From an uncultured Clostridia bacterium (GTDB lineage: Bacteria; Bacillota; Clostridia; Oscillospirales; Oscillospiraceae), in NCBI GenBank assembly GCA_946550725.1, contig CAMNQX010000003.1, forward strand, positions 62,001 to 126,000: a stretch of DNA of 64,000 nt, in the 5' to 3' direction. Positions within the stretch are counted from its first letter, which is position 1. Every line of letters starts with the position of its first letter. Made by a program: the position numbers and the translations under genes. Shown piece after piece: positions 32,638 to 41,790 of the stretch. Under the pieces are notes generated by a model that saw only the letters and a list, made by a program, of their open reading frames with translations, did not search any database and was not told where the DNA came from.

Positions 32638-33858
32638 ATGGCAAACAAGGACATCAAGAAGGTCGTTTTGGCGTATTCGGGAGGGTTGGACACCTCCATT
32701 ATCATTCCGTGGCTGAAAGAGAACTACAACGACCCGGAGATCATCGCCGTCTCCGGCGACGTGGGCCAGGGCACCGAGCTGGACGGGCTGGAGGAGAAGG
32801 CCATTAAGACGGGCGCCTCCAAGCTGTACATCGAGGACCTCACCGACGTGATGGTGGACGAGGTCATCATCCCCTCCATGATGATGGGGGCGAAGTATGA
32901 GGACTATTTGCTGGGCACCGCCTTCGCCCGGCCGGTGATCGCCAAGCGGCTGGTGGAGATCGCCCTCAAGGAGGGGGCGGACGCCATTTGTCACGGCTGC
33001 ACGGGCAAGGGCAACGACCAGGTGCGTTTTGAGCTGGCCATCAAGCGGTATGCCCCGGGGATGAAGATCATCGCTCCCTGGCGGGAGTGGGACATCAAGG
33101 GCCGGGACGAGGAGATCGACTACGCTGAGGCCCACGGCGTGCCGTTGAAGATCAGCCGGGAGACCAACTACTCCAAGGACAAGAACCTGTGGCACCTGAG
33201 CCACGAGGGCCTGGACCTGGAGGACCCGGCCAGCGAGCCGCAGTACGACAAGCCCGGCTTTTTGGAGATGGGGGTCTCTCCCATCATGGCCCCCGACAAG
33301 GCCACCTACGTGACCATCGACTTCGTCAAGGGCGTACCCACCGCCGTGGACGGGGTGAAGATGAAGGCCAGCGACATCATCCGCAAACTCAACGAGCTGG
33401 GCGGAGCCAACGGCATCGGCCTTTTGGACATCGTGGAGAACCGCCTGGTGGGGATGAAGGACCGTGGGGTGTACGAGACCCCCGGCGGCACCATCCTTTA
33501 CCGCGCCCACGAGGTGCTGGAGATGATCACCCTGGACAAGGACACCAAGCACATGAAGACCAAGCTGGCGGTGGACTTTGCCGACCTGGTCTACAACGGC
33601 AAGTGGTTCACCCCCCTGCGGGAGGCCCTGTCCGCCTTTGCCCTGGACACCCAGAAGCACGTCACCGGGCAGGTGAAGCTGAAGCTCTACAAGGGCAACA
33701 TCATCACCGCCGCCGTCACCAGCCCGGAGACGCTGTATTCCGAGAGCCTGGTGACCTTTGAGGAGAGCGACTACGACCAGAAGGACTCCCAGGGTTTCAT
33801 CAACCTCTGGGGCCTGCCCGACACGGTGCAGGCGCTGCGGGAGCAGGGCAAGCTGTAA
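32638..33858 (+). CDS. argG: argininosuccinate synthase
   Basis: A 406-residue enzyme joining citrulline and aspartate with ATP. N-terminal [12 protein letters not shown] is the ATP-pyrophosphatase P-loop, and [14 protein letters not shown] and the [17 protein letters not shown] region are typical. ATG 32638 (MANKDIKK) follows GGGAGG. First gene of the arginine cluster, downstream of ARG-box-like palindromes. It is separated from argH by 153 bases containing a Family A element, so the two may be partly independent in expression. Confidence 0.97.
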   Translation: MANKDIKKVVLAYSGGLDTSIIIPWLKENYNDPEIIAVSGDVGQGTELDGLEEKAIKTGASKLYIEDLTDVMVDEVIIPSMMMGAKYEDYLLGTAFARPVIAKRLVEIALKEGADAICHGCTGKGNDQVRFELAIKRYAPGMKIIAPWREWDIKGRDEEIDYAEAHGVPLKISRETNYSKDKNLWHLSHEGLDLEDPASEPQYDKPGFLEMGVSPIMAPDKATYVTIDFVKGVPTAVDGVKMKASDIIRKLNELGGANGIGLLDIVENRLVGMKDRGVYETPGGTILYRAHEVLEMITLDKDTKHMKTKLAVDFADLVYNGKWFTPLREALSAFALDTQKHVTGQVKLKLYKGNIITAAVTSPETLYSESLVTFEESDYDQKDSQGFINLWGLPDTVQALREQGKL

Positions 33859-33985
33859 GCGTCCGAGCCGTGGTGAGCAGCGCGGATGGACTGGAGCGAG
33901 AATCAAATTGGTAAGGCGGTGTAGCCGCCGCGATTTGATTCGAGTCGGAGGGAAGCCGCGCGTCGCGAACAGGCGAGGCGTGATA
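33859..33985 (+). repeat. Family A structured element, copy R3
   Basis: Begins directly after the argG stop. GGATGGACTGGAGCGA and GAGTCGGAGGGAAGCC are the same as in R2, yet the helices differ: central stem GAATCAAAT/ATTTGATTC, internal loop TGGTAA/GCG, upper stem GGCGG/CCGCC, basal stem GCGCGG/CCGCGC. The outer ends are more degenerate than in R1 and R2. Confidence 0.78.
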
Positions 33986-34011
33986 ATGAGCAAGTACAAG
34001 GAGCGATTCTG

Positions 34012-35403
34012 ATGAAATTATGGGCAGGACGTTTCCAGAAGGAAACGGACGGGCTGGTGAACGACTTCAACTCGTCCATTTCCTTCGACGCGCGGCTGTA
34101 TAAGCAGGACATTGAAGGCTCCATCGCCCATGCCACCATGCTGGGCAAGCAGGGCATCATCGAGGAGCACGAGGCGGAGAAGATCATTGACGGGCTGAAG
34201 ACCATCCTCCGGGACATTGAGGCTGGGACCGCCGAGCTGACCGAGGACAGCGAGGACATCCACATGAACGTGGAGCGGCTGCTCACCGAGCGCATCGGGG
34301 ACACGGGCAAGCGGCTCCACACCGGGCGGTCGAGAAACGACCAGGTGGCGGTGGACTTCCGGATGTTCGTCCGCGCCGAGATCCCCGAGATCAAGGGGCA
34401 GATCCTGGCGCTGGAGACGGTTTTGGTCAACAAGGCCAAGGCCCATGTGGACACGGTGATGCCGGGGTACACCCATATGCAGCGGGCACAGCCCACTACC
34501 TTTGCCCACGTGCTTATGGCCTACGCCAATATGTTCCGCCGGGACGTGACCCGGCTGGAGGACTGCCTGGCGCGGCTGGACGAATGCCCCTTGGGAGCGG
34601 GCGCGCTGGCGACCTCTACGTATCCCGTAGACCGCTTTGAGACCGCCGCCCTTCTGGGCTTTGCCAAGCCCATGGACAACTCCATGGACGCGGTGTCCGA
34701 CCGGGACTTCGCCCTGGAGCTGCTGAGCGACCTGTCCATTTTGATGACCCACCTCTCCCGGTTTGCCGAAGAAATTATCCTTTGGTGCTCCTGGGAGTTC
34801 AAATTCGCCGAGCTGGACGACGCTTACTCCACCGGGTCGTCCATCATGCCCCAGAAGAAAAACCCCGATGTGGCCGAGCTGGTGCGGGGCAAGGCGGGGC
34901 GGGTGTACGGCTCCCTCATCACCCTGCTGACGGTGATGAAGGGCCTGCCTCTGGCGTACAACAAGGATATGCAGGAGGACAAGGAGCCGGTGTTCGACGC
35001 CATCGACACGGTGAAGCTGTGCCTCCCGGTGTTCGCCGCCATGGTAGACACCCTCACCATTCTGCCCCGGAACATGGAACGGGCGGCTCAGGTGGGCTTT
35101 ATCAACGCCACCGACTGCGCCGACTATCTGGTGAAAAAGGGCCTGCCCTTCCGGGACGCCTACATGATCGTGGGGCGGCTGGTGAACCTGTGCACCAAGA
35201 GCGGAGACACCCTGGACACCCTCACCCTGCGGGACTTCCGGGCCATCTCCAAGCTGTTCGACTCCGACGTGTACCAGGCTCTCCAGCTCAAGACCTGCGT
35301 CAACCAGCGCAAGGTGTACGGCGGGCCGTCCAAGGAGAGCGTGGAGCGGCAGATCGCCAACCTGGAGGAATTTATCGCCGCCCACACGGCGACGGAGGAC
35401 TGA
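34012..35403 (+). CDS. argH: argininosuccinate lyase
   Basis: A 463-residue member of the fumarase/aspartase superfamily, releasing arginine and fumarate from argininosuccinate. The N-terminal KLWAGRFQKETD, HTGRSRNDQVAVD and the signature GSSIMPQKKNPD with the catalytic serine loop are visible. ATG 34012 follows AGGAGCG. The next gene starts four bases after its stop. Confidence 0.97.
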   Translation: MKLWAGRFQKETDGLVNDFNSSISFDARLYKQDIEGSIAHATMLGKQGIIEEHEAEKIIDGLKTILRDIEAGTAELTEDSEDIHMNVERLLTERIGDTGKRLHTGRSRNDQVAVDFRMFVRAEIPEIKGQILALETVLVNKAKAHVDTVMPGYTHMQRAQPTTFAHVLMAYANMFRRDVTRLEDCLARLDECPLGAGALATSTYPVDRFETAALLGFAKPMDNSMDAVSDRDFALELLSDLSILMTHLSRFAEEIILWCSWEFKFAELDDAYSTGSSIMPQKKNPDVAELVRGKAGRVYGSLITLLTVMKGLPLAYNKDMQEDKEPVFDAIDTVKLCLPVFAAMVDTLTILPRNMERAAQVGFINATDCADYLVKKGLPFRDAYMIVGRLVNLCTKSGDTLDTLTLRDFRAISKLFDSDVYQALQLKTCVNQRKVYGGPSKESVERQIANLEEFIAAHTATED

Positions 35404-35406
35404 GCC

Positions 35407-35784
35407 GTGGAGCTGAACGCCATGTTCAAAAGCGTGTTGGAGCAGGACCGCGCCGCCGTTGTGCTGTGCGACCTCCAACACACCATCGTCTACATGAATC
35501 CCGCCGCCGTGGCCCGGTACGCCAACCGGGGTGGGGCGGCACTGGTGGGCAAGAGCCTGCTGGACTGCCACAACGCCGCGTCCGGCGCCATGATCGAGAA
35601 GGTGGTGGCGTGGTTCGCCGCAGACAAGGGCCACAACCTCGTCTATACCTACCGCAACGTCAAGGAAAACAAGGACGTTTACATGGTGGCCCTGCGGGAC
35701 GGGGACGGGACCCTCATCGGCTACTACGAAAAGCACGAATACCGCAGTCCGGAGACGATGGCGCTCTACGATTTCGGGGACTGA
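35407..35784 (+). CDS. small PAS-like domain protein within the arg operon
   Basis: A 125-residue protein made of a single PAS-like domain: AAVVLCDLQHTIVYMNPAAVARYANRGG is the typical N-terminal strand-helix region, and GYYEKHEYRS looks like its end. No kinase, HTH or other output domain is attached. GTG 35407 begins four bases after argH; ATG 35422 is an alternative. The tight coupling with argH (4 bases) and argC (15 bases) means it is co-expressed with arginine synthesis. It could bind a small ligand and act on a partner protein, but the function is unknown. Confidence 0.75.
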   Translation: MELNAMFKSVLEQDRAAVVLCDLQHTIVYMNPAAVARYANRGGAALVGKSLLDCHNAASGAMIEKVVAWFAADKGHNLVYTYRNVKENKDVYMVALRDGDGTLIGYYEKHEYRSPETMALYDFGD

Positions 35785-35799
35785 CGAGGGGGAGCGCGC

Positions 35800-36738
35800 A
35801 TGAGCAAGCCGAAGGTATACATTGACGGACAGGCGGGCACCACGGGGCTGCAGATCTACGGGCGGCTGCAGAGCCGGGACGACATTGAACTGCTCGCCAT
35901 CGACCCGGACAAGCGTAAGGACGAGAGCGCCCGCCGGGAGTGTCTCAACGAGGCGGATCTCGCCATCCTCTGCCTGCCCGACGAGGCGGCACGGGAGGCG
36001 GTGGGCCTCATCCGAAACGGCCGCACCAAGGTCATCGACTGCTCCACCGCCCACCGCACGGCGGAGGGCTGGGTGTACGGCCTGCCCGAGCTTTGGCGGC
36101 AGCGGGAGAAGCTGCACGCCGCCAAACGGGTGGCCAACCCGGGCTGCTACGCTACGGGAGCCATCGTTCTGCTGCGTCCTCTGGTTGGGGCGGGGTTTTT
36201 AAGCACGGAGAACCCACTGACCATCCACGCCCTGTCCGGGTACACCGGGGGCGGGAACAAGGCCATCGGGCAGTATGAGTCCGGGGAGCGGCCCGCCGAG
36301 CTTTCCAGTCCCCGGCACTACGCTCTGAGCCTTTCCCACAAGCACATTCCCGAGATCATGGCCCAGACGGGCCTTCACCGCAAGCCTCTTTTTTGCCCCA
36401 TCATCTGCGACTTTCCCCAGGGGATGGTGGTGTCAGTCCCTATGTCCCTGACCTGGATGGGCGGGGTGGACCAAAGGCTTCTGCGTAGGTGCTATGAGCG
36501 GTATTATCAGGGAGAGCCGTTGGTGCGGCTGGCCCCGAAAACCGTCCCTGAGGACGGATTTTTAGGAAGCAACAACTACGCCGGGCGGGACGATCTGGAG
36601 ATCATCCTGTGCGGGAACGACGATCAGGCGGTGGCCTTTGCAAGGTTCGACAACCTGGGCAAGGGAGCCTCCGGCGCGGCGGTGCAGAACATGAACATCA
36701 TGCTGGGCTTTGAGGAGACCAAGGGATTGAATTTGTGA
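35800..36738 (+). CDS. argC: N-acetyl-gamma-glutamyl-phosphate reductase (short ArgC type)
   Basis: A 312-residue ArgC of the shorter type (about 310 rather than 345 residues). The Rossmann start VYIDGQAGTTGLQIYGRL, the catalytic cysteine in NPGCYATGAI and the downstream HALSGYTGGG and SHKHIPEI are clear. It reduces N-acetylglutamyl phosphate to the semialdehyde using NADPH. ATG 35800 is 15 bases after the PAS gene. Confidence 0.95.
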   Translation: MSKPKVYIDGQAGTTGLQIYGRLQSRDDIELLAIDPDKRKDESARRECLNEADLAILCLPDEAAREAVGLIRNGRTKVIDCSTAHRTAEGWVYGLPELWRQREKLHAAKRVANPGCYATGAIVLLRPLVGAGFLSTENPLTIHALSGYTGGGNKAIGQYESGERPAELSSPRHYALSLSHKHIPEIMAQTGLHRKPLFCPIICDFPQGMVVSVPMSLTWMGGVDQRLLRRCYERYYQGEPLVRLAPKTVPEDGFLGSNNYAGRDDLEIILCGNDDQAVAFARFDNLGKGASGAAVQNMNIMLGFEETKGLNL

Positions 36739-36746
36739 CCGGAAAC

Positions 36747-36828
36747 GCGGGCCGATGGGGACATCGGCCCCTACAAGACAACAAACGATCCGGTAGGATC
36801 GTAGGGGCGGCTGTCCTCAGCCGCCCGC
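36747..36828. repeat. Family B repeat, inverted pair, copy B2
   Basis: Two palindromic units in opposite orientation: CGGGCCGATGGGGACATCGG running into CCCCTACA, then GTAGGGGCGGCTGTCC running into GCCGCCCGC. Between them GATCC-GGTA-GGATC is a small hairpin. The head-to-head pair fills the argC-argJ gap. Confidence 0.7.
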
Positions 36829-36843
36829 AGAGGAGGAATTGGG

Positions 36844-38070
36844 ATGAAAAACGTGACCGGCGGCGTGTGCGCCGCCAAGGGCTTTACCGCCGGGGGGGTC
36901 CACTGCGGCGTGAAGGAGGGGGCCGACCCCGCCAAGAAGGACCTGGCTCTGATCTTGTCCGAGACGGAGTGTCAGGCGGCGGCGGTGTACACCACCAACC
37001 GGGTGAAGGCCGCGCCCATCTATGTCACCATGGAGCATCTGGAGGACGGGGTGTGCCGGGGGATCATCGCCAACAGCGGCAACGCCAACGCCTGCGCCCC
37101 GGAGAGCCACGAAAACGCCCTGGAGATGTGCACCATGGCGGCCACCGCCACCGGGCTGAAGGCCCAGGACTTCGTGGTGGCCTCCACCGGGGTCATCGGC
37201 CAGACCATCCGTCTGGCCCCCATTCAGGCGGGTCTGCCGGGACTGGTGAAGGCGCTGAGCCACAGCGCGGACGCCTCCGATGCGGCGGCCCACGCTATCA
37301 TGACCACCGACACGGTGAAGAAGGAACTGGCAGTGACGGTGGAGATCGGCGGAAAGACCGTCACCATCGGCGCTATTGCCAAGGGCAGCGGCATGATCCA
37401 CCCCAACATGGGCACCATGCTCTGCTTCATCACCACCGACTGCGCCATCACCCATGAGATGCTCCAGGACGCCCTTCACGAGATCGTCCCCCGCACCTTC
37501 AACCGGGTCACCGTGGACGGGGACACCTCCACCAACGACATGTGCGTGGTGCTGGCCAACGGCCTGGCGGGCAACGGGCAGATCGAGTGGAAGGACGACG
37601 ATTATAACACCTTTGCCCAGGCGCTGCGTTATGTCTGCGAGCAGCTGGCCCGTTCCATCGCCGCCGACGGCGAGGGGGCCAGCCGCCTCATCACCTGCAC
37701 GGTGCGTTCCGCCCGCGGCGAGGAGAGCGCGGAGCGCCTGGCCAAGGCTGTGGTCGGCTCCGCTCTGGTGAAGGCCGCCATGTTCGGCGCGGACGCCAAC
37801 TGGGGCCGGGTGCTGTGCGCCATGGGCTACTCCAAGGCCCCCTTCCGCCCCGAGTATGTGGACATGAAGTTTTCCTCCGCCGCCGGGGAGGTGGCCGTGT
37901 GCGAAAAGGGCACCGGCCTTGCCTTTGACGAGGAGCTGGCGAAAAAGGTGCTCACCCAGGACGAGGTGGTCATTGACGTTTCCCTCAATGAGGGCGACCA
38001 CGAGGCCACCTGCTGGGGCTGCGACCTCACATATGATTACGTCAAGATCAATGGAGATTATCGAACATAA
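36844..38070 (+). CDS. argJ: bifunctional glutamate N-acetyltransferase / ornithine acetyltransferase
   Basis: A 408-residue ArgJ. It transfers acetyl from acetylornithine to glutamate, and the bifunctional type can also use acetyl-CoA; the Clostridia form is often bifunctional, but sequence does not prove it here. The proenzyme cleaves itself before a threonine in KGSGMIHPNMGTMLCF; the residue before that Thr is Gly rather than the usual Ala. C-terminal DVSLNEGDHEATCWGCDLTYDYV is typical. ATG 36844 follows GAGGAGG. Confidence 0.95.
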   Translation: MKNVTGGVCAAKGFTAGGVHCGVKEGADPAKKDLALILSETECQAAAVYTTNRVKAAPIYVTMEHLEDGVCRGIIANSGNANACAPESHENALEMCTMAATATGLKAQDFVVASTGVIGQTIRLAPIQAGLPGLVKALSHSADASDAAAHAIMTTDTVKKELAVTVEIGGKTVTIGAIAKGSGMIHPNMGTMLCFITTDCAITHEMLQDALHEIVPRTFNRVTVDGDTSTNDMCVVLANGLAGNGQIEWKDDDYNTFAQALRYVCEQLARSIAADGEGASRLITCTVRSARGEESAERLAKAVVGSALVKAAMFGADANWGRVLCAMGYSKAPFRPEYVDMKFSSAAGEVAVCEKGTGLAFDEELAKKVLTQDEVVIDVSLNEGDHEATCWGCDLTYDYVKINGDYRT

Positions 38071-38085
38071 GCCGCGTTAAAATTC

Positions 38086-38166
38086 CGCCATCCCGCGTTG
38101 CCGCGGCTTGCCGTACACACGGTACTGTCTGCGTCCCGCCGCCTTGCTGGCAAAATTTTTCCAGCG
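38086..38166. repeat. GC-rich hairpin cluster between argJ and argB
   Basis: AAAATTCCGCC at one end and TTGCTGGCAAAATTTTT at the other frame CCGCG-TTG-CGCGG-type and CCGT-ACAC-ACGG hairpins. It looks like an intergenic repeat unit (Family C), but only one clear copy is in the window. Confidence 0.45.
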
Positions 38167-38202
38167 GCTTAGAAACGTGTAAAAGAGTGGGGTGATTTTC
38201 CC

Positions 38203-39054
38203 ATGTCGAAACTGATCGACCGGGCGCAGGTGCTGGTAGAGGCCCTGCCCTACATCCAGAGCTTCAACGGTAAGACCATCGTGGTGAAATACGGCGGCAA
38301 CGCCATGGTGTCCGATGAGCTGCGCACCGCCGTCATCTCCGACATCGTCCTGCTGTCCCTCATCGGCGTGCGCGTGGTGGTGGTCCACGGCGGCGGGCCG
38401 GAGATCTCCGCCATGCTCAAGAAGATCGGCAAGGAGTCCAAATTCGTGGACGGGCTGCGTGTCACCGACGGGGAAACCATGGACGTGGTGCAGCAGGTGC
38501 TGTGCGGCAAGGTGAACAAGGACCTGGTGGCCACCCTCAACCGCACCGGCGGCAAGGCCATCGGCCTTTGCGGCATGGACGGGGGACTGTTCCAGGCGGT
38601 GAAGCTGGACGAAAAGTACGGCCAGGTGGGGAGCATCATCCGGGTGGACCCCGCCGCCGTGGTGGACTGCCTCAACGCCGGGTATGTGCCGGTGGTGTCC
38701 ACCGTGGCCCAGGGGATGGACGAAAGCGTGGCTTACAACGTCAACGCCGACACCGCCGCCGCCAAGCTGGCCATCGCCCTGAGGGCGGAAAAGCTGATTT
38801 TGCTCACCGACGTGCGCGGCCTGCTCCGCGACCCCAAGGACGAGAGCACCCTCATCCCCACCCTCCACCCCTCCGACGTGCCCGGCCTTGTCAAGGACGG
38901 GGTCATTCAGGGGGGCATGATCCCCAAGGTGGACTGCTGCGTGGAGGCGGTGCGCTCCGGGGTGCGGGGGGCGCACATTTTGGACGGCCGCATTCCCCAC
39001 TCCATCCTCATTGAGATGCTGTCGGACAGCGGCGTGGGAACGATGATCCTGTAA
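38203..39054 (+). CDS. argB: acetylglutamate kinase
   Basis: A 283-residue amino-acid kinase. IVVKYGGNAM binds ATP phosphate, VVVHGGGPEI binds acetylglutamate, and NVNADTAAAKLAIAL and IPKVDCCVEAV follow in the usual order. It phosphorylates N-acetylglutamate and is usually the arginine-feedback point in cyclic pathways that use ArgJ; I did not verify a sensing helix. 14 bases before argD. Confidence 0.97.
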   Translation: MSKLIDRAQVLVEALPYIQSFNGKTIVVKYGGNAMVSDELRTAVISDIVLLSLIGVRVVVVHGGGPEISAMLKKIGKESKFVDGLRVTDGETMDVVQQVLCGKVNKDLVATLNRTGGKAIGLCGMDGGLFQAVKLDEKYGQVGSIIRVDPAAVVDCLNAGYVPVVSTVAQGMDESVAYNVNADTAAAKLAIALRAEKLILLTDVRGLLRDPKDESTLIPTLHPSDVPGLVKDGVIQGGMIPKVDCCVEAVRSGVRGAHILDGRIPHSILIEMLSDSGVGTMIL

Positions 39055-39068
39055 GGGAGGAAAACGGT

Positions 39069-40256
39069 ATGGACTTCAAGACCTTAGAGGCGCTGGACAA
39101 GCAATATGTGATGCAGACCTACGCCCGCTTCCCCGTGGCCTTTGACCACGGAAGCGGCGCGACCCTTTACGACGTGGACGGCAAGGAGTACATCGACTTC
39201 TCCTCCGGCATCGGGGTCAACTCCCTGGGCTACGGCAGCGAGCCTTGGGTCAACGCCATCGCCCAGCAGATCGTGAAGCTGGGCCACGTGTCCAACCTCT
39301 TTTACACCGCCCCCTATGTGGAGCTGGCCCAGACCCTGGTGGAGCGGGCGGGGATGAGCAACGTGTTCTTCGCCAACTCCGGCGCGGAGGCCAACGAGGG
39401 CATGATCAAGCTGGCGCGGAAGTACTCCTTTGACAAATACGGAAAGGGCCGGGGGACCATCCTCACCCTGCGCCAGTCCTTCCACGGCCGCACCGTTACC
39501 ACCCTGTCCGCCACCGGACAGGACGTGTTCCACAACTACTTCTTCCCCTTTAACGAGGGCTTCCGTTACGCCGAGCCGACCATGGACGGTATTTCCGAAG
39601 TAGCGGGCCACGACGTGTGCGCCGTGATGCTGGAGCTGGTCCAGGGCGAGGGAGGCGTGAACCCCATGGAGCGCGCCTTCGTCCACGACCTGGCGGTGCT
39701 GTGCGCCGAGCGGGACTGGCTGCTGCTCATCGACGAGGTGCAGACCGGCGTGGGCCGCACGGGGACGCTGTTCGCCTACCAGCAGTACGGCGTGCTCCCC
39801 GACGCGGTGTCCTTTGCCAAGGGCATCGCCGGCGGCCTGCCCTTCGGCGGAGTGATGGCAAACGAAAAGTGCCGGGAGGTGCTCACCGCCGGCACCCACG
39901 CCACCACCTTCGGCGGCAACCCTGTTTGCGCCTCCGCCGCCAAGGCGGTGCTGGACACCTTGAATGAGACGTTTTTGGCCCAGGTGAAAGAAAAGGGCGA
40001 CTACTTACGCACCCGCATCGACGGCCTGGAGCTGCCGGGGCTGGGGCAGACCCGCGGCCTGGGCCTGATGATCGGCATTCAGGTAGAGGAGGGCTTCGAG
40101 AACAAGGCCCTGGCCCGCAGGCTGTTGGAAAACGGTCTGGTGGTCCTCACCGCCGGGGGCAACGTCCTGCGGCTGCTGCCGCCGCTGACTATTACCAAGG
40201 AGGAGATGGACAAGGGCCTCTCCATTTTGCAAAAGACGCTGGAGGCGGCGGGATGA
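39069..40256 (+). CDS. argD: acetylornithine aminotransferase
   Basis: A 395-residue class III aminotransferase. The PLP lysine lies in SFAKGIAGGLPFGGVMA, preceded by LLLIDEVQTGVGRTG, with NSGAEANEGMIKLARKY and TFGGNPVCASAA also present. It makes N-acetylornithine from the semialdehyde and glutamate. Its TGA overlaps the ATG of the DUF3267 gene (ATGA), so the two are translationally coupled. Confidence 0.96.
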   Translation: MDFKTLEALDKQYVMQTYARFPVAFDHGSGATLYDVDGKEYIDFSSGIGVNSLGYGSEPWVNAIAQQIVKLGHVSNLFYTAPYVELAQTLVERAGMSNVFFANSGAEANEGMIKLARKYSFDKYGKGRGTILTLRQSFHGRTVTTLSATGQDVFHNYFFPFNEGFRYAEPTMDGISEVAGHDVCAVMLELVQGEGGVNPMERAFVHDLAVLCAERDWLLLIDEVQTGVGRTGTLFAYQQYGVLPDAVSFAKGIAGGLPFGGVMANEKCREVLTAGTHATTFGGNPVCASAAKAVLDTLNETFLAQVKEKGDYLRTRIDGLELPGLGQTRGLGLMIGIQVEEGFENKALARRLLENGLVVLTAGGNVLRLLPPLTITKEEMDKGLSILQKTLEAAG

Positions 40257-40864
40257 AACTCCACTACATGGGCAAATTCAGCGGCAACGTGGCCGACATC
40301 CCCCATGGAGAGCACAAGCCCAACGCCGTGAAATTCAAGGAGGCGGACGACCCCAAGAAGCTGGCGGTGATTGCCAACGCCTGGGCCTTGGTCATCACCC
40401 TGGTGTGCCTTGCAGCCTACGGGGCGCGGATCGGAATGGCGGGGCTGGAGAGGGGCTTTGCCGTATGGGGACAGATGATGATCGGGTTCGGCCTTGCCAT
40501 GCTGTCCCTCTTCCCCCACGAGTTTCTTCACGCCGTCTGCATGAAGGAAGACGTGTACCTCTACACCAACTTCAAGCAGGGGATGCTGTTCGTCACGGGG
40601 CCGGAGGATATGTCCAAGGCCCGGTTCGTCTTCATGTCCCTTTGTCCCAACCTGGTGTTCGGGCTGATCCCCTTCGTCCTCTTTCTGATCTGGCCGAACC
40701 TTGCGGTACTGGGCGCGCTGGGGGCGCTGTCCATCGGCGCGGGGGCGGGGGACTACTACAACGTGTTTCACGCTCTGACCCAGATGCCCAAGGGGGCGCG
40801 GACCTATCTTTATCAGTTCAACTCCTGGTGGTATCTGCCGGAGAACAAGGAGGAACAGGCATGA
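40253..40864 (+). CDS. DUF3267-type membrane protein with HExxH-like motif
   Basis: A 203-residue protein with about four membrane helices. The second helix ends in LSLFPHEFLHAVCM, a metalloprotease-like HEFLH motif as found in DUF3267 proteins. It is coupled to argD at its start and to argF at its end by ATGA overlaps, an unusual place for a putative membrane zinc protein. Nothing in the sequence links it to arginine chemistry. Zinc binding and proteolysis are inferences from the motif. Confidence 0.78.
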   Translation: MKLHYMGKFSGNVADIPHGEHKPNAVKFKEADDPKKLAVIANAWALVITLVCLAAYGARIGMAGLERGFAVWGQMMIGFGLAMLSLFPHEFLHAVCMKEDVYLYTNFKQGMLFVTGPEDMSKARFVFMSLCPNLVFGLIPFVLFLIWPNLAVLGALGALSIGAGAGDYYNVFHALTQMPKGARTYLYQFNSWWYLPENKEEQA

Positions 40865-41790
40865 AAAAGGACCTTTTGAAGCTGCTGGACCTGTCCAAAG
40901 AGGACATTTTGACCATTCTGGACACCGCCGACCAGATGAAGTACAGCCTCAAGCACGGCATCCCCCACCGGGTGCTGGAGGGCAAGACTCTGGCCATGAT
41001 CTTTGAGAAGAATTCCACCCGCACCCGCGTCTCCTTTGAGACGGGGATGTATCAGCTGGGCGGCCACGCCCTGTTTTTGTCGGGGAAGGAGAGCCAGATC
41101 GGCCGGGGAGAGCCCATCGAGGACACCGCCCGGGTGCTGAGCCGCTATTGCGACGGCATCATGATCCGCACCTACGCCCAGGACGAGGTGGAGACCCTGG
41201 CCAAGTACGCCTCCATCCCCGTCATCAACGGCCTCACCGATTTCTGCCACCCCTGCCAGGTGCTGGCCGACCTGATGACCGTGCGGGAGAAAATGACCCG
41301 GCTGGAGGGGCTGAAGCTCACCTTCATCGGTGACGGCAACAACATGGCGAACTCCCTCATCGTGGGCGCGCTGAAGTGCGGCATGAAGGCCGCCGCGGCC
41401 TGCCCCGAGGGGTACGACCCCGACCCGGCGGTGCTGGACTTTGCCAAGGGCTTTGGGCGCGATTTCACCCTCTGCCGCGACCCCAGGGAGGCCGCCGCAG
41501 ATGCGGACGTGATCGTCACCGACGTGTGGGCGTCCATGGGGCAGGAGGAGGAAAAGGCCAAGCGGGAGAAATCCTTCGCCGGGGTCTATCAGGTCAATGA
41601 GGACCTGATGAAGCTGGCCCACGAGGGCTGCATGGTGCAGCACTGCCTGCCCGCCCACCGGGGAGAGGAGATCACGGCGGAGGTCTTTGAAGCCCACGCC
41701 GACGAAATTTTTGAAGAGGCGGAGAACCGCCTCCACGCCCAAAAAGCCGTTATGGCGATCCTGATGGGAAGCGCGAGGGTAGACGCATAG
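40861..41790 (+). CDS. argF: ornithine carbamoyltransferase
   Basis: A 309-residue OTCase. STRTRVSFE binds carbamoyl phosphate, HPCQVLADLMT and HCLPAHRGEEI bind ornithine and carbamoyl phosphate. ATG 40861 overlaps the DUF3267 stop (ATGA); the longer track ORF from 40405 reads through the previous gene in another frame. The last six residues, SARVDA, and the TAG stop are encoded by the left end of a truncated Family A element, so the original C-terminus was probably replaced. Confidence 0.96.
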   Translation: MKKDLLKLLDLSKEDILTILDTADQMKYSLKHGIPHRVLEGKTLAMIFEKNSTRTRVSFETGMYQLGGHALFLSGKESQIGRGEPIEDTARVLSRYCDGIMIRTYAQDEVETLAKYASIPVINGLTDFCHPCQVLADLMTVREKMTRLEGLKLTFIGDGNNMANSLIVGALKCGMKAAAACPEGYDPDPAVLDFAKGFGRDFTLCRDPREAAADADVIVTDVWASMGQEEEKAKREKSFAGVYQVNEDLMKLAHEGCMVQHCLPAHRGEEITAEVFEAHADEIFEEAENRLHAQKAVMAILMGSARVDA

